Shown: one piece after another, positions 1-10,969 of the stretch | Layout of the letters: each line of letters begins with the position of its first letter | Position numbering within the stretch: position 1 is the first letter of the stretch | Source: Medicago truncatula | Taxonomy: Eukaryota; Streptophyta; Magnoliopsida; Fabales; Fabaceae | Length of the DNA stretch: 64,000 nt | Reading direction: 5' to 3' | Assembly (NCBI RefSeq): GCF_003473485.1 | Contig: NC_053045.1 | Span: forward strand, 40,026,494 to 40,090,493 | Position numbers and translations under genes: made by a program | Notes under the pieces: generated by a model | Database searches by the model: none | What the model was told of the DNA's origin: nothing | The model's input: only the letters and a program-made list of their open reading frames with translations

Positions 1-1390
1 TGTAATTACATAAACATAATGCACTTAAGTTTGATGCTTAGAGCCAATGCCATGTTAATTAGAGTAGAAAAAGAGACTAAAGTAACCAAGATGCCTTGAT
101 ATCAATCTTAGTATGGGTTATTAGTTCATCAGGTTCTCTTCCTTAACGTTTTATTGGTAGAAATGATCTATGATTAACATTAGTCATTAATGTTGATGAT
201 AGTACAGTAATCAAACCTATAAGTACAATTCAAATAAGTTGGATGGTTTTTATCAAGGGACTCTAATGATAGTTTCAAAGACTAAACAGACAAAATGAAG
301 TAAGCCAAAATAGAGAATATTGGGGACAATCGGACTGCCCTTGTCACTTCTTTTGGTGTTTTATCTGGATATGTTCTAATTCTTTAATAACATCACGTTA
401 AATAACCAATCTCACAAAGAATATCATTCTTTCACACAACACAAAGGCTTATTTGGTTTTTATTTTAGAAAATGTTCTTTTATTTTAGTTTATTGATTTC
501 ATTATTAATTGAAAATCTATCATTTTTTCTTCTTCTCATTTTCATATATTTATTTATAATAAAGAAATAGAGAACCAAGTAGTTTGACTCGAATATTTAA
601 TAAACTTCAGTTAACTCATTGATCGGGAGTACCGATATGCCAATTTGGACTGATACATTCTTTAGTCACACATTAGTTACCTACCGATTGAATCCTCCAA
701 GAACGGGAGGGTAATCTTGCAAATCAATGGAAACCAAAAGTAAAATGGAAACACAACACCACTTGTGCAATTAAAAGTGAATAAAAAAACAAAAAAACAA
801 AATATTTTTCAGACAACAAAACAATATCTTTCATGTGTTTGATTTAGATTGGCCTATGAGTGGGTCTCATTGTAAAAGAATAACAGTAAATGTGCATTCT
901 TTTATTATGACTGATAAGGGTGATTTCTACAAGGTTTGTGACACTGACTACTGATTTTCATATGCCGGAAACTAATCTAAATTTAATATTATCCGAGGTA
1001 AATCCAAGTAAAAATATGTTACAAGAACAAAGCTCCCAATTATTGACAGATAGTTTTGGAGGAATATGGGTGTAGAAATTGGACAAGATCTTCCTGTCTT
1101 GGGTCGGTTCATATATGACTTTGCTCTGACTTCAATTGAGCCCCCACTAGTGGACAGCGAGATTGGTTCATTGAATAAGTCGGTTCTTGAATCGGATACC
1201 AACTTTTCAAAAAAATGTGGACAAGATCTATGATCGGAAATGGATTGTGGTTTCCAAAAGTAACTACAAATTGACAATAATCTGATAGTTGATGATGATG
1301 TGATTTGTCAAATTTATAGTACTAGTCTTTCAAATTGCACGAATGACAATGATTCACCTGACTGTGATCGCAGAGGATTGCAACCTCAGG
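1..1390. other. intergenic, no gene seen
   Basis: No supported gene. A 101-codon open frame at 972-1277 on the minus strand has no recognisable domain, no splice context and ordinary AT-rich composition; I do not call it a gene. Confidence 0.5.
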
Positions 1391-1404
1391 GCTCAGACAA
1401 TCTA

Positions 1405-1637
1405 GACACTTGTTTGGATAAATAACTAAACACTTATAACATAGTAAGTGCATATCATATAAGTGCTTATTATAAGCAGTTTTACAAATAAATTATAAAT
1501 TGTTTTCATAAACTATCCTAAATAAGCTTAAAACAGCTTATGGACGTGTCATAAGTTGTTTCCATAACTCAAACTGTCTCACAAGTGCTTATGTCAATAG
1601 ATAAACTCAAATAAGTCAGTCCAAACAGCTCTTAGGT
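1405..1637. repeat. MITE-like inverted-repeat element
   Basis: The ends are inverted copies around TTGTTTGGATAAATAACT on the left and the complement of AAGTCAGTCCAAACAGC on the right. Between them are repeated AAGTGCTTAT-type and AGCTTAT-type words. This composition is typical of abundant small non-autonomous DNA transposons in legumes. I could not fix a target-site duplication, so the superfamily is open. A degraded relative seems to lie near 3965-4050. Confidence 0.5.
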
Positions 1638-1973
1638 GCATATGTGATGCTTGTTCAAAAAAACAGGGAACACTTACCATGTACCTGTATTTAAGCAGTG
1701 CATCAGTGCGACGATAATCTTAACCGTTGAATGAATTCAATGACTAGGATTGTAGTGCACAGTTATGCAAGAGCAAGACAATACAAAAAAGACATTTCCT
1801 TCTCGATATCTCCACTATAATGAAAGAGAACTTATGGACTGTTCTGAAGTTTGTTTACAAGGAAAAAATAAAATAGAGGAAATCCGAATCCAACACAGTA
1901 GAAAAGAGTAACTACAAGCACTTAGATGCCCCTAAATATCTCACTCTCAACTGAAGAGCTTCTACTCACCAAT

Positions 1974-1982
1974 CATATAAAT
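1974..1982 (+). promoter_or_regulatory. candidate TATA box of the AP2/ERF gene
   Basis: CATATAAAT lies about 70 bases upstream of the start codon at 2049, a normal spacing for a short plant leader. It is a weak motif in AT-rich DNA. Confidence 0.35.
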
Positions 1983-2048
1983 TTGTAAGCTCCCCCTGGT
2001 GCTATACACTATACCAAAAGCAAAAAACCACACGTTTTGAACTGAAAA

Positions 2049-3002
2049 ATGATGAAAAGGAGAAAAGTAAGAGAATATGAAGGAGATGAAAAGAATACTG
2101 AAGAAGGAAACACTGAATGGAAACAGATAAGAGAAGAGGCAGCATCAGTAGCAGCTGCTCTACTTAGAGTTCGAAGAGCGAGAAAACGTTACATTGGGGT
2201 GAGGCAAAGACCTTCAGGGAGATGGGTGGCTGAGATCAAAGACACCATACAGAACATAAGATTGTGGTTGGGGACCTATGACACTGGTGAAGAGGCTGCT
2301 AGAGCTTATGATGAGGCTGCACGTTTGCTTCGCGGTCCAAACACCCGCACAAATTTCTTTCTTTGCCAATCTTCTCATTATGTTCCCACTCTTCCTCCAA
2401 AGATTGCCAAAATCCTGCTTCAAAGAATCAAAACCAGAAACACTGCCTCTTATATTCCTGCTAGTGCAGCTCCTTTTCCAATTAACCATTGCGATGAGCA
2501 AGAAACCAAAGCAGAACCTGAACCCCACTTTTTTCACCAAATAGAAGAAAACTTTCTAGAAAGTTATGATGGTGCTAGTTATAGTTCTTCTGACATAACT
2601 ACTTTTCACTGTGGTAGTGGGACTAGTGAAGAAAATTTTAACCAAGAGGGTAGCAGAGAGGATTTCAGATTGGAGTATCATTGTGCTAACAATGTTGATG
2701 ATGGTGAAAACAACCAGGTTTTTAATGGAGAATTTGAAGACTGCGATGTTGGACTCACTGACTTCCAGTTTCTGGATACTATTGGGTCATTAAGTCACTC
2801 TTACTCTTCGCCATTTGAGATAGCAGAGGAGATGGTGGGGCCAATGGTGGACGAGAAATTTAATGTGGATGATTCACTGTTACTTCGAGAAACTTTTAGA
2901 ATGAAGTATGAACGTAAATTCTCAGCTTGTCTTTACACCTTGATTGGGGTGTCTGAGTGTTTGAGGCTACAAGTTGGACCAGAAAATGGAAATGAATTCT
3001 AA
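2049..3002 (+). CDS. AP2/ERF domain transcription factor
   Basis: A single-exon 317-residue protein with one AP2/ERF DNA-binding domain at about residues 47-104. Visible hallmarks are [18 protein letters not shown], then the WLGTYDT strand and the [11 protein letters not shown] helix, closing with RGPNTRTNF. One AP2 domain and no B3 domain place it in the ERF family. RPSGRW instead of the commoner RPWGRW, with [16 protein letters not shown], is the pattern I associate with RAP2.11 and the legume ERN (nodulation) factors and their relatives, so an ERN or RAP2.11 relative is possible but not shown. The N-terminus is basic and acidic in patches; the C-terminal two thirds is acidic and Ser-rich, consistent with an activation region. 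It should act in the nucleus on GCC-type elements. Two ATG codons are adjacent at the start; the first is used here. Confidence 0.9.
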   Translation: MMKRRKVREYEGDEKNTEEGNTEWKQIREEAASVAAALLRVRRARKRYIGVRQRPSGRWVAEIKDTIQNIRLWLGTYDTGEEAARAYDEAARLLRGPNTRTNFFLCQSSHYVPTLPPKIAKILLQRIKTRNTASYIPASAAPFPINHCDEQETKAEPEPHFFHQIEENFLESYDGASYSSSDITTFHCGSGTSEENFNQEGSREDFRLEYHCANNVDDGENNQVFNGEFEDCDVGLTDFQFLDTIGSLSHSYSSPFEIAEEMVGPMVDEKFNVDDSLLLRETFRMKYERKFSACLYTLIGVSECLRLQVGPENGNEF

Positions 3003-5765
3003 TTTTTTTGAGGATGGGTACTATGAACTTTCCATTACCAGAATAACAATAGCACAGAAAGGGGAATAAATGAAGAAGCATATCAAATGGAAAGGTTTAG
3101 ACTTACCAACAGGAAGAACATAATCTTCTTCCATTCATTTGGAGCTCTACTCATGAATTTTATCCTACTAAGTCAGAAAATAAAATTGAAATAGCATAGA
3201 TCATTCTTTATTTATAAAGGCTTGCAAGTTAGCCCATATTCTTAAATTTCAATATATATAAAGCTAATGTAGTATCTCTACAAGCTCATGATCATTAGTT
3301 TTCTATCCTATAAATTTTTAAACCCTTCCTCTAGATGTTACAATGCCACTTTTCTGTAATATTTGGAAATAACTCAATATTGCTTTTACCAATCAAAAGA
3401 TCATCACTATTTTTGGCTAAAGAAATGTGAAACAATATTTTGTATTCTATGAACTCCCTGAAATTAAGCATATTCACGAGTAAAAAGTAATGAACACATA
3501 CAAGACAATGGGTCTTTTCCTGCCAAGCAAGAGAGTCCAAATGTATATAATATTTGCCCAATACCATCAAATATTCATTAGTGGAAATATCTATATATAA
3601 AAGAACCTTTCAAGACTAAGGCATGGCCATGTTTGCTGAGGTTTAGAGCTTGTCAATGTTCAATCGGTTGAAAGGGAAGAACATTAGATCAGCTCAACTG
3701 TGTTTGATCAACAGTTATGCTAGGTACAGATCGGTCTATTCCAGTGGTACATCAGTTTTCTTCTGGATGGGAAGTACTGAACCGGTAGGGTACAGAAGCA
3801 AACAATTCAATTGCTGATGAACTGGTTCAATCTTAATCAAAATTTATCATGGAGATATTTGGATACACAATTTAATTAAATATTCATCTAATAAACATTT
3901 ATCATGTAAGAACTTGTATACACAGTTTCTATAATAAAAGAAGGGATATGGGCAAATTATGTATAAGTTGTTTCTACAAGCTGTCTTAAAGAGCGGACGA
4001 ACGAAAATAAACTAAATACAACTTATAAAAGCATATCATAAAATATTTTTATAAATTCTTCCAAACAATTACATGTATGTTTGTTATATAAGGTAAGTCC
4101 AAAATATGAGCTCTTAAAAACACTCCGGAAATACAAAAGTTTGCGACTGTATTCCATTCTTTGGTTTTTAAATTGTAAAAAAACAATTGGATAAAGCAAC
4201 CTTTGTTAGGTATACTGTTTAAAAAAAGCACAACAATGTTACGATTTTTCAGTCTTTTAAATAGACAATAGACTTTGCTATATCAGCATTCAAGTTCATT
4301 CCTAATGTATAGTCAAACTTCGAATAAAAAATAAAATGAGTTCAGGCATAAATTCATTTCCGATATGAAAAAGATGATGTAAGATACCATCATAAGACAG
4401 TTAAACCATAAAAATACCAAGGTCCTCTTCATGTGCCAATATACAAACCAAAATTAGAATGCAATAGCCATGTCTGGCTTATGGAAGAAGCCTCACCAGC
4501 GGTATCATTTAAGTATAGTACTTGTAGTAGTGGATCAACCATTGTAGTAGAGAAAGGACACATGCTTTCATGCCTACAAGTAACACTTTGATGTAACATA
4601 AGCACAATTCTTCCTGAGGAAAATCAATACTGAAACTCGGGAAATTTATAACACACTTAGTTATGTATAGAACATAACCACAGATCTTCATAAGGAGAAT
4701 CAATACTGCAACTAGGGGACGTAGAGTTGCCATTCCCCACATTTGTTGCGAATTGGACGGGCAGGTCACCAAACCACACAAAATATGTTATAACGTCATC
4801 CAACCAAGTAGTGAAGAAAACAAATTTTTTGGTTGTAAAACAATACAAACATACAAAACATAGAAGAAACATACAGAAAGATCATTAAGTGCAAAAGGCG
4901 AAATCAGAAGGTGAATCCATTCCAAATAAGCTACGTATAAATCTCTTTTAATGCAAATGAGCGCCTACTTTTTAAGAATCCAATTTGTGCACACTGATCA
5001 AAGATAAACTGATTGGCATTTATGCTAAAGAAGATAGAAAAAAAAAATTTTAAACATCACTGTTAGCACTTTTCTCTAGTATGAGGAATGATAAATACCA
5101 CTATAAGACCTCATTGAAGCTTGTGGCATGCCCTAGTATTGGAATTTGGAAGACCCTTAAACTTTTTACAAGAACCCAAAAAAGATAAACTCTTAAACAT
5201 TGGGAGCTAATTGTAACAACGGAGGCAGCTAGAAGTTAATAATACTAACCTCTAACACCTCTCTCAATTATTTCAGACTATTTGTAATCAGCATGTTAGT
5301 AATTATAGATCAGTTAAACATAAAATCTCCAGAGGTTACCCTACACAGCATTATGAATTTATGATAGAAGCTTCAAAAGCACTGAAAGTAACTGTAATAT
5401 ATTTCATCAAGGAACAATAAACGTGGGCTTTGATTTGAATTAATTTCTTCCGTTTGTTTACAAAAGTACTACCTTTGCCACTGACATAACAAGAAACTAA
5501 AAACATCAATTACCCTGATTTTAAATTTCTCTGTGTTTGTAAAGTAACTAAAAGAAGCAATATCCATGTATTGAGAGCTATCTCAGCCCTCATCAAGGCG
5601 AAATCCATTTAAAGCTATCAACTCCATATAGCTTTCATATTCAATGTTCTAAAGAAGTATTGATGGAAGGTTCCTCATTGACAACACAATTTTCTGGGAA
5701 CAATCTTTACCACTTCCACTTCATCTTATTAGTTCAATTATATAATCAATATCATGCTGGAAATG
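3003..5765. other. intergenic, no gene seen
   Basis: AT-rich DNA between the ERF gene and the convergent membrane-protein gene. I see no ORF with domain content. A short degraded MITE-like stretch (AAGTTGTTT, AAGCATATCATA words) is near 3965-4050. The last 200-300 bases probably include the 3' UTR of the minus-strand gene. Confidence 0.45.
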
Positions 5766-6842
5766 TCATTGAATGCCCATTGTTTCAGCAGAAATGGCCA
5801 TAGTTTCTAAAATTGAGTTGCCATCGCCATTTGAGTTCTCCATGCTAAAAGATCTACAACTGAAATAGAAAACCGCACTCATCATAGAATCTATAAGCAC
5901 CACAAACGAATACATTATTACCAAGAGCGGCCCTTCCCACATTCTCGAAGATCCATCACCATAACTCAGTGTCTTTACTCTGTGCTCAAACAACCCCTCC
6001 ACAAAGGCCATTCCTATTGTCGATCCAAGATATATTAGCAAACCCACCTGAGTCTGACCCTTAATTAAAATACTCGACCTTAGCATCGCCTGCGCTCCGG
6101 AAACATCCTCCAGAACCGAGATCACCAACGCAACACTGCAAATGATTATCGCATTGGCAAATACAACAGAGAAAACTAACCCAACCATCAATGCAGCATA
6201 CACAACAACATTAGGAGAAAATCCAAGAACAGCCAATGCACTACAAAACGCAACAAGGAAAACACAAAACATAGTGATGCAACCAACAATAACTGTACAA
6301 GCCCACATATATGTCGCAAGTATCTTCCTCCAAAACTTAGCCACAATCACACAAAACTTCGAACCATCAAACTTCTTTCTCGAATAAGTACAATCAACAG
6401 AATAAACCACAGCTGTTTTCGACAATAACAACAATGTAGCATACAAAGGAAAACACATCGCCGAAGCAATAACCGTATCCGCAAATCTCTGACAAGATTG
6501 CTTAATCATAGGTCTCAAAGGAAGACCACTAGTTTCAGCAACCAACATAAGCCTAATAGTAAGATTCTTCACAATAGATTCATCAACCAATACATTAGAC
6601 AAAAGCACAGCAGAAACAGGACAAATAAGCAAAAAGGCGATTATCATAAAAGCCCATGAATTAAACCTAAGAATCCTTATAGTTTCTCTAAGAATATCCA
6701 AAGCATTCATTGATTGAATTTCATGATTATGATCAGAAAGTTCCAATTCTAATGCTTGACGTAAACGTGTTTCATCTGATCCATCTTTTTTCAAATGATC
6801 TACCCTAATCCTAGGAGAACAACCTCCACTTGAAATCTCCAT
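5766..6842 (-). CDS. multi-pass membrane protein, At1g69430/At1g26650-like
   Basis: An intronless 358-residue protein. A charged N-terminal region (residues 1-60) is followed by about six hydrophobic segments near 62-86, 120-148, 174-203, 208-246, 265-283 and 305-328. It resembles the plant-specific family represented in Arabidopsis by At1g69430 and At1g26650, unhelpfully labelled 'son of sevenless protein'; no biochemical role is established that I know of. Residues 243-262 (VLEDVSG, then RSSILIKG) match in spacing the VVESSWG...RSWKLVKG motif of the four plus-strand genes downstream, so all five are one family. This copy is the most divergent, is in opposite orientation, and is probably the ancestral-type member. 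The start is the first ATG after upstream stops. Confidence 0.85.
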   Translation of the reverse strand: MEISSGGCSPRIRVDHLKKDGSDETRLRQALELELSDHNHEIQSMNALDILRETIRILRFNSWAFMIIAFLLICPVSAVLLSNVLVDESIVKNLTIRLMLVAETSGLPLRPMIKQSCQRFADTVIASAMCFPLYATLLLLSKTAVVYSVDCTYSRKKFDGSKFCVIVAKFWRKILATYMWACTVIVGCITMFCVFLVAFCSALAVLGFSPNVVVYAALMVGLVFSVVFANAIIICSVALVISVLEDVSGAQAMLRSSILIKGQTQVGLLIYLGSTIGMAFVEGLFEHRVKTLSYGDGSSRMWEGPLLVIMYSFVVLIDSMMSAVFYFSCRSFSMENSNGDGNSILETMAISAETMGIQ

Positions 6843-7426
6843 GTTTGAACAACAATAAAAAAACTAACCCAAAATCAAAAAATCGATTTTTTCATTGGAA
6901 ATTGATGATTATTCCAAATTTAACGGCAACCCAGGATCTGATATAGATTGATTAACGTCACAAGACGTGAATCACGAAATGGGGTGTGTTCAAAAAAGAA
7001 ATTTTTTGTCGGCAATGGAAAAATTGAAGAAAAAAAAAGGGTAAAGAATGAAGAAAGTGTGAAAATTGAAGGAGAGTGAAACATTGAAGACGAAGAAAGG
7101 AATTTGTAGGAAGGGGCAAATAATTCAGATTTGCATTGTACAATGTACATCTACTGGAGCTGTCTACAGCTCAAGAATAATTTTCACTTTTTATTTTTAC
7201 ACATTCTTCATAAAATAGTAATAACTTTAAATTAAATCGTCTAAGAAAAAATCGTCAAAGAAAAAGTAATATCTATAAAATTGTATTTTCTTTTCCTATC
7301 AAAATATGAGTTAGTTATTTTAATAATAACCAAAAAAATAATGAATGAGATTTTTTAAGCAAAATGATCTTAGTTCATTTCATCAACAATAAGAAGTGAA
7401 ACATAATGAATGATAGAGTAAAAAAT

Positions 7427-7466
7427 GTGTTGACTATCTACCCAAAAAAAAAAAAAGTGTGGACTA
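7427..7466 (+). repeat. micro-retroposition footprint (A-tract + flanking repeat)
   Basis: Flanking repeats GTGTTGACTA and GTGTGGACTA (9 of 10) surround an insert at 7437-7456 made of TCTACCC and 13 A. The layout fits a poly(A) retroposon shortened to its extreme 3' end. Confidence 0.5.
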
Positions 7467-8106
7467 GACTTTAATAAGGACCCTCTAGCTAAATTAGAGT
7501 TATATTTGCTTGTCTTTTAATGAAATCAAACTTGAAGTTAGAGTGAGTATGTAAAAGTTATCTACATGGATTCAATAGAACTCCTCACTCATTATGATAT
7601 TACTTTGAACTTGACCTAACATTAACATTTTTTATTTATTTAGAGTGGACTTGAAGATGATGGTCAGAGTTAATTAAATATTAAGCGTGCGATTGTTGAT
7701 CTATAGAGGGGGTGATGCATCTTTAAGGTCTCCGATGTTCAAGTTGATGAGGATTTTAGAAGAACTTAGAGGTTTAACTAGAGTAAACAGAGTACCTTTC
7801 ACCAAGGGGCATTGTAATTTTATAGGCGACGTGGTATTGAGACTTGAAACATTTATTGCACCATTTCAATTGACAATTCATTTGATTTAAGCGCATAAGT
7901 TACTCAAACAAGTTTCATCGGATGTGCTAATTTGTTTTTGTTGATTATTTTTATTATTAGAATAGGAATGTTAAAAAATGTAAATTTCTGACTACCAAAC
8001 TTGATCAAAAAAGAATAAGAATATCTACAACAATTATCCAACAATTTTCTTGACAAATGCTTTTAAAAAGTAAGCGTCAATGTATTTAATGTGTAGGCAG
8101 GGATGC

Positions 8107-8161
8107 AAGAGAGGATTGTATTTTTTATTTTTTTTATTTTTTTAAGGAAAGAGAGGATTGT
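8107..8161 (-). repeat. micro-retroposition footprint
   Basis: A perfect 13-bp direct repeat, AAGAGAGGATTGT, at 8107-8119 and 8149-8161 flanks a 29-base insert. On the minus strand the insert reads TCCTT followed by A-rich sequence with scattered T. Its tail resembles those at 10404 and 32454. Confidence 0.65.
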
Positions 8162-8338
8162 TAGAAAGTTCATATATTTCGTGGAAGTTAATAGTGGCAA
8201 AATGCACAATGTCTTTGAAAACATAAACGAAGAACAATTTTTAATGCGGAAAATTAAATGATTTACGTGTAAAATGTATCTACAAATGAACCAATTGGAA
8301 ATTTAAGACTAATATTTTGCAACTGTGTCTAATATTTA

Positions 8339-8378
8339 ACTATCATCTTTACTCAAAAAAAAAAAAAAACACTATCAT
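8339..8378 (+). repeat. micro-retroposition footprint (weaker)
   Basis: ACTATCAT occurs at 8339-8346 and 8371-8378, flanking CTTTACTC plus an A-tract. The repeat is only 8 bp, so chance is not excluded. Confidence 0.35.
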
Positions 8379-8738
8379 ATTTGTTGGTGTATAGCTTCCC
8401 CACACCAAGTTCAAATTCTTGAGATTTTCTGCCGAAGTCAAAGGAAGAGGGAAAATTGTATTACTATGATGAATGTAAATTGAACTGACCGAGAAAGCAT
8501 CTTGCCCATTTGTACTTACAACTTCAAGTCCAAAGTTTCACACATTCAGTTAAAAAAAAAACAACTTAAAATAACCTAAATATAAACCTGAACAACATGG
8601 TGATATTAACCGATAAATTAATTAAGGAAAATGATCGCAGATGGCCTGGGACCCATCATAAACGAGTACGAAAGGTCAAAATAAGTTACTGAGAAAAAGC
8701 AGATGAAATTTCGACCCACCATCCTATAGTTCTAAAAA

Positions 8739-8903
8739 GAGAAATGATATTTGTATAACCATTTTGTACAATTTTATCTTTCATACTTATATGATGTCTT
8801 TTTTTTTTTTTCTCTCTCTCCATTGTTTTTGATCAATAAGAAAAGAGAAAAACAAGGTTGTCACTAAAGTTGTTATGAAATGTATGTACAAATATCACTA
8901 CTC
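8739..8903. mobile_element. MULE-like MITE with 9-bp TSD
   Basis: A 165-bp element with inverted ends GAGAAATGATATTTGTA on the left and the complement of TACAAATATCACTACTC on the right. It is flanked by the perfect 9-bp repeat TTCTAAAAA at 8730-8738 and 8904-8912. A 9-bp TSD with long AT-rich ends points to the Mutator superfamily. A partial relative appears near 59895-59925. Confidence 0.75.
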
Positions 8904-8989
8904 TTCTAAAAAATATTGCACCGGCAACGACCCACTATAAATTATAATATCCGACAGCCCCACATTAATCAACTTTTTGAATAATATCT

Positions 8990-8997
8990 CATATATA

Positions 8998-9046
<49 letters not shown>
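8990..9046. repeat. (AT)n microsatellite
   Basis: Almost pure AT dinucleotide run with one TTTT interruption. It lies about 300 bases upstream of the membrane-protein gene at 9342. Confidence 0.9.
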
Positions 9047-9049
<3 letters not shown>

Positions 9050-9067
9050 GCTAGAACAACCCAATAT

Positions 9068-9114
9068 TTGACTCTTTCTTTTGAACATATTTGACTCTTT
9101 CTTTTGAACATATA
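9068..9114. repeat. 23-bp tandem duplication
   Basis: ATTTGACTCTTTCTTTTGAAC occurs twice head to tail, with no A-tract between the copies. This is a simple tandem duplication and differs from the retroposition footprints nearby. Confidence 0.75.
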
Positions 9115-9213
9115 CTTTAATGATTAGTTATTATTATTTTATTACTATGATGAGTTGGACATGTGAATTAATTCAATATTTTTTTTTAAAGGAATGTGAA
9201 TTCAAGACTTGTC

Positions 9214-9265
9214 ATGTACACAAAAGGCATTCTACCTCAAAAAAAAAATGTACACAAAAGGCATT
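9214..9265 (+). repeat. micro-retroposition footprint abutting a TATA box
   Basis: A perfect 18-bp direct repeat, ATGTACACAAAAGGCATT, at 9214-9231 and 9248-9265 flanks the 16-base insert CTACCTC plus nine A. The right copy ends exactly where the TATATAGATCC promoter motif of the gene at 9342 begins. Part of the core-promoter flank is therefore duplicated. Confidence 0.75.
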
Positions 9266-9276
9266 TATATAGATCC
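9266..9276 (+). promoter_or_regulatory. TATA box of the first tandem membrane-protein gene
   Basis: TATATAGATCC lies 76 bases upstream of the ATG at 9342. The same eleven bases occur at 16417-16427, upstream of the paralogue at 16486, at a similar distance. The conservation between duplicates supports function. Confidence 0.65.
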
Positions 9277-9341
9277 ATTCCACTTCAGTTTCACTTGCAT
9301 TAATCTCTTCTTCATTTAGCTTAATAACCCTAGCTTATACC

Positions 9342-10199
9342 ATGGCTCCAAATATGTGGAATGTTCTATCAGAATCTAAAAGCATAGTAAATTCTCAACC
9401 TCATCACTACCTCACTCTCTCCCTCATCTTCCTCCTACCTCTCTCTTTCTTATCCCTCCTCTTCCAATTCATTTCCAAAAACTTTCAACAGCAACTCTCC
9501 ACAAACCCCACCACAATCATCTCCTTGTATCTCCTCTTCATCATTCTCTCTTGCATCATCGCCTTTGGCGCCGTCATCACCATCACCTACAGCGTCTTCC
9601 ACGCTTGCTTTAACCGACCAGTCAAACTCAAAGAAGCCCTCAAATCCATCATCACTTCCTTCTTCCCCCTCCTCGCCACCGCAACAGTTGCATTCGTCGT
9701 CTTCTTCTTCATATTTTTTCTATTTGGACTTCTCATTGGACTTGTATTGTTTCTCATCACTTACCTAGGCCATGTCGACCTCAAAACTAACCCTAACTTG
9801 GTTGCGTTATGTTTCATGGTACTTTTCATGATTGTTTTACTCCCTCTTGTGACGTATTTGCTAGTTAACTTGAGCTTTATGAAAATTATTGTGGTGGTGG
9901 AATCAAGTTGGGGTTTTGAACCATTGAGGAGAAGTTGGAAATTGGTGAAAGGAATGAAAAGGTTGGTTTTGTCAACCATTTTATTGTTTGGATTCTTGGA
10001 AGTGATATTGCTGAAGATAAGTTGTTACAGTTTGGTACTAGTTTTAGTGATTTCTCCTATACTTGCAATTCTTATGCTTTACAATATTGTGGTTAATACG
10101 GTGCTGTACATACACTGCAAGGAGAAGCATGGTGAAGTTGCAGATGTGGAATTTGGGAACGAAAAAGATGGGGCTAACTTGTCCTTAATTCCAGTATAG
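9342..10199 (+). CDS. tandem multi-pass membrane protein, copy 1
   Basis: An intronless 285-residue protein. Hydrophobic segments lie near residues 23-46, 57-86, 106-143, 152-177, 207-226 and 228-256, so about six membrane passes. Conserved features shared with the copies at 13939 and 16486 are LSESK near the N-terminus, ITYSVFHA and RPVKLKEA (residues 81-99), VVVESSWG with RRSWKLVKG (184-204), and a cytosolic-looking C-terminal tail with CKEKHGEV. The family is plant-specific and uncharacterised (Arabidopsis relatives are annotated 'polyadenylate-binding protein 1-B-binding protein'); I assign no function. The start ATG sits in a good context, ccATGGCT, identical in all three tandem copies. 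This copy looks intact. Confidence 0.85.
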   Translation: MAPNMWNVLSESKSIVNSQPHHYLTLSLIFLLPLSFLSLLFQFISKNFQQQLSTNPTTIISLYLLFIILSCIIAFGAVITITYSVFHACFNRPVKLKEALKSIITSFFPLLATATVAFVVFFFIFFLFGLLIGLVLFLITYLGHVDLKTNPNLVALCFMVLFMIVLLPLVTYLLVNLSFMKIIVVVESSWGFEPLRRSWKLVKGMKRLVLSTILLFGFLEVILLKISCYSLVLVLVISPILAILMLYNIVVNTVLYIHCKEKHGEVADVEFGNEKDGANLSLIPV

Positions 10200-10393
10200 A
10201 AATGGTTGATAAAGTTCCTCGTCTAAGTTGTCTTTGCTTTTAGTTTTTTATCTTGTACTAATGTCTTTAACTTTGTGATTAATTTAATGTTTGGTTTGTT
10301 CAAGTCTTCTCCTTTGTGATTAATTAATTATGTGGTTGTTCAATTTTCTTTCTTTTTCAAACCAAGGTATATCCTTTGTAATAACTGAGTTGT

Positions 10394-10430
10394 ATACAAA
10401 GATCCTTTAAAAAAATAAAAATACAAAGAT
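10394..10430 (+). repeat. micro-retroposition footprint
   Basis: A perfect 10-bp repeat, ATACAAAGAT, flanks the insert at 10404-10420, CCTTT plus A-rich sequence with one T. The insert is close to those at 8120 (reverse strand) and 32454. Confidence 0.55.
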
Positions 10431-10655
10431 AAATTATACATTAGAAATTGTGTGAATTTTTTTTCTTCAAAATTTTGATAATTATTTGTTGCCAATAAAT
10501 TATTAATAGAATTTTTAACATGTGATTTATACATGATACCGGTTAAAATATTGAACTTTTCCGACTCGGTATTATTTAATACACTTGTTGTTAGAGAATA
10601 CAATTAGACACTTAAATAAATAATAGGTTATTATCCATTATCATTGTTATATATA

Positions 10656-10960
10656 GGGTGTGTTTGGTTTGCAAAACAATAATTATTGGATAGAACAGTA
10701 CAACATAAGGTAGAACAGCACAAGACAAATTTTGTTGAAGCATTAAGGTGATGTTGGAAAATAAATTGGAAGATTAAACATAATAGTAATTATACTTTGA
10801 TCTAATGTGTGAATTGAAAAAATAGAGTGTGGAGGTCCCACGTAAAATAGAACTCACACATTAGTAGTGTTTAAATTGTGATATTTAATTTTAAATACTT
10901 GATAATTATAAAAATAATAGTAATTATTATTTTTATTCGAGAATATCACTTCCCATAAAT
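10656..10960. repeat. MITE-like sequence, one end clear
   Basis: The left end, GGGTGTGTTTGGTTTGC, is a classic small-transposon terminus. I could not find its inverted partner, so the element is probably truncated or diverged. Confidence 0.35.
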
Positions 10961-10969
10961 TTAGCTTAT

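Noticed and set aside
972-1277. 101-codon frame on the minus strand
   Set aside because: No domain, no coding-like composition, and no conserved neighbour or promoter context.
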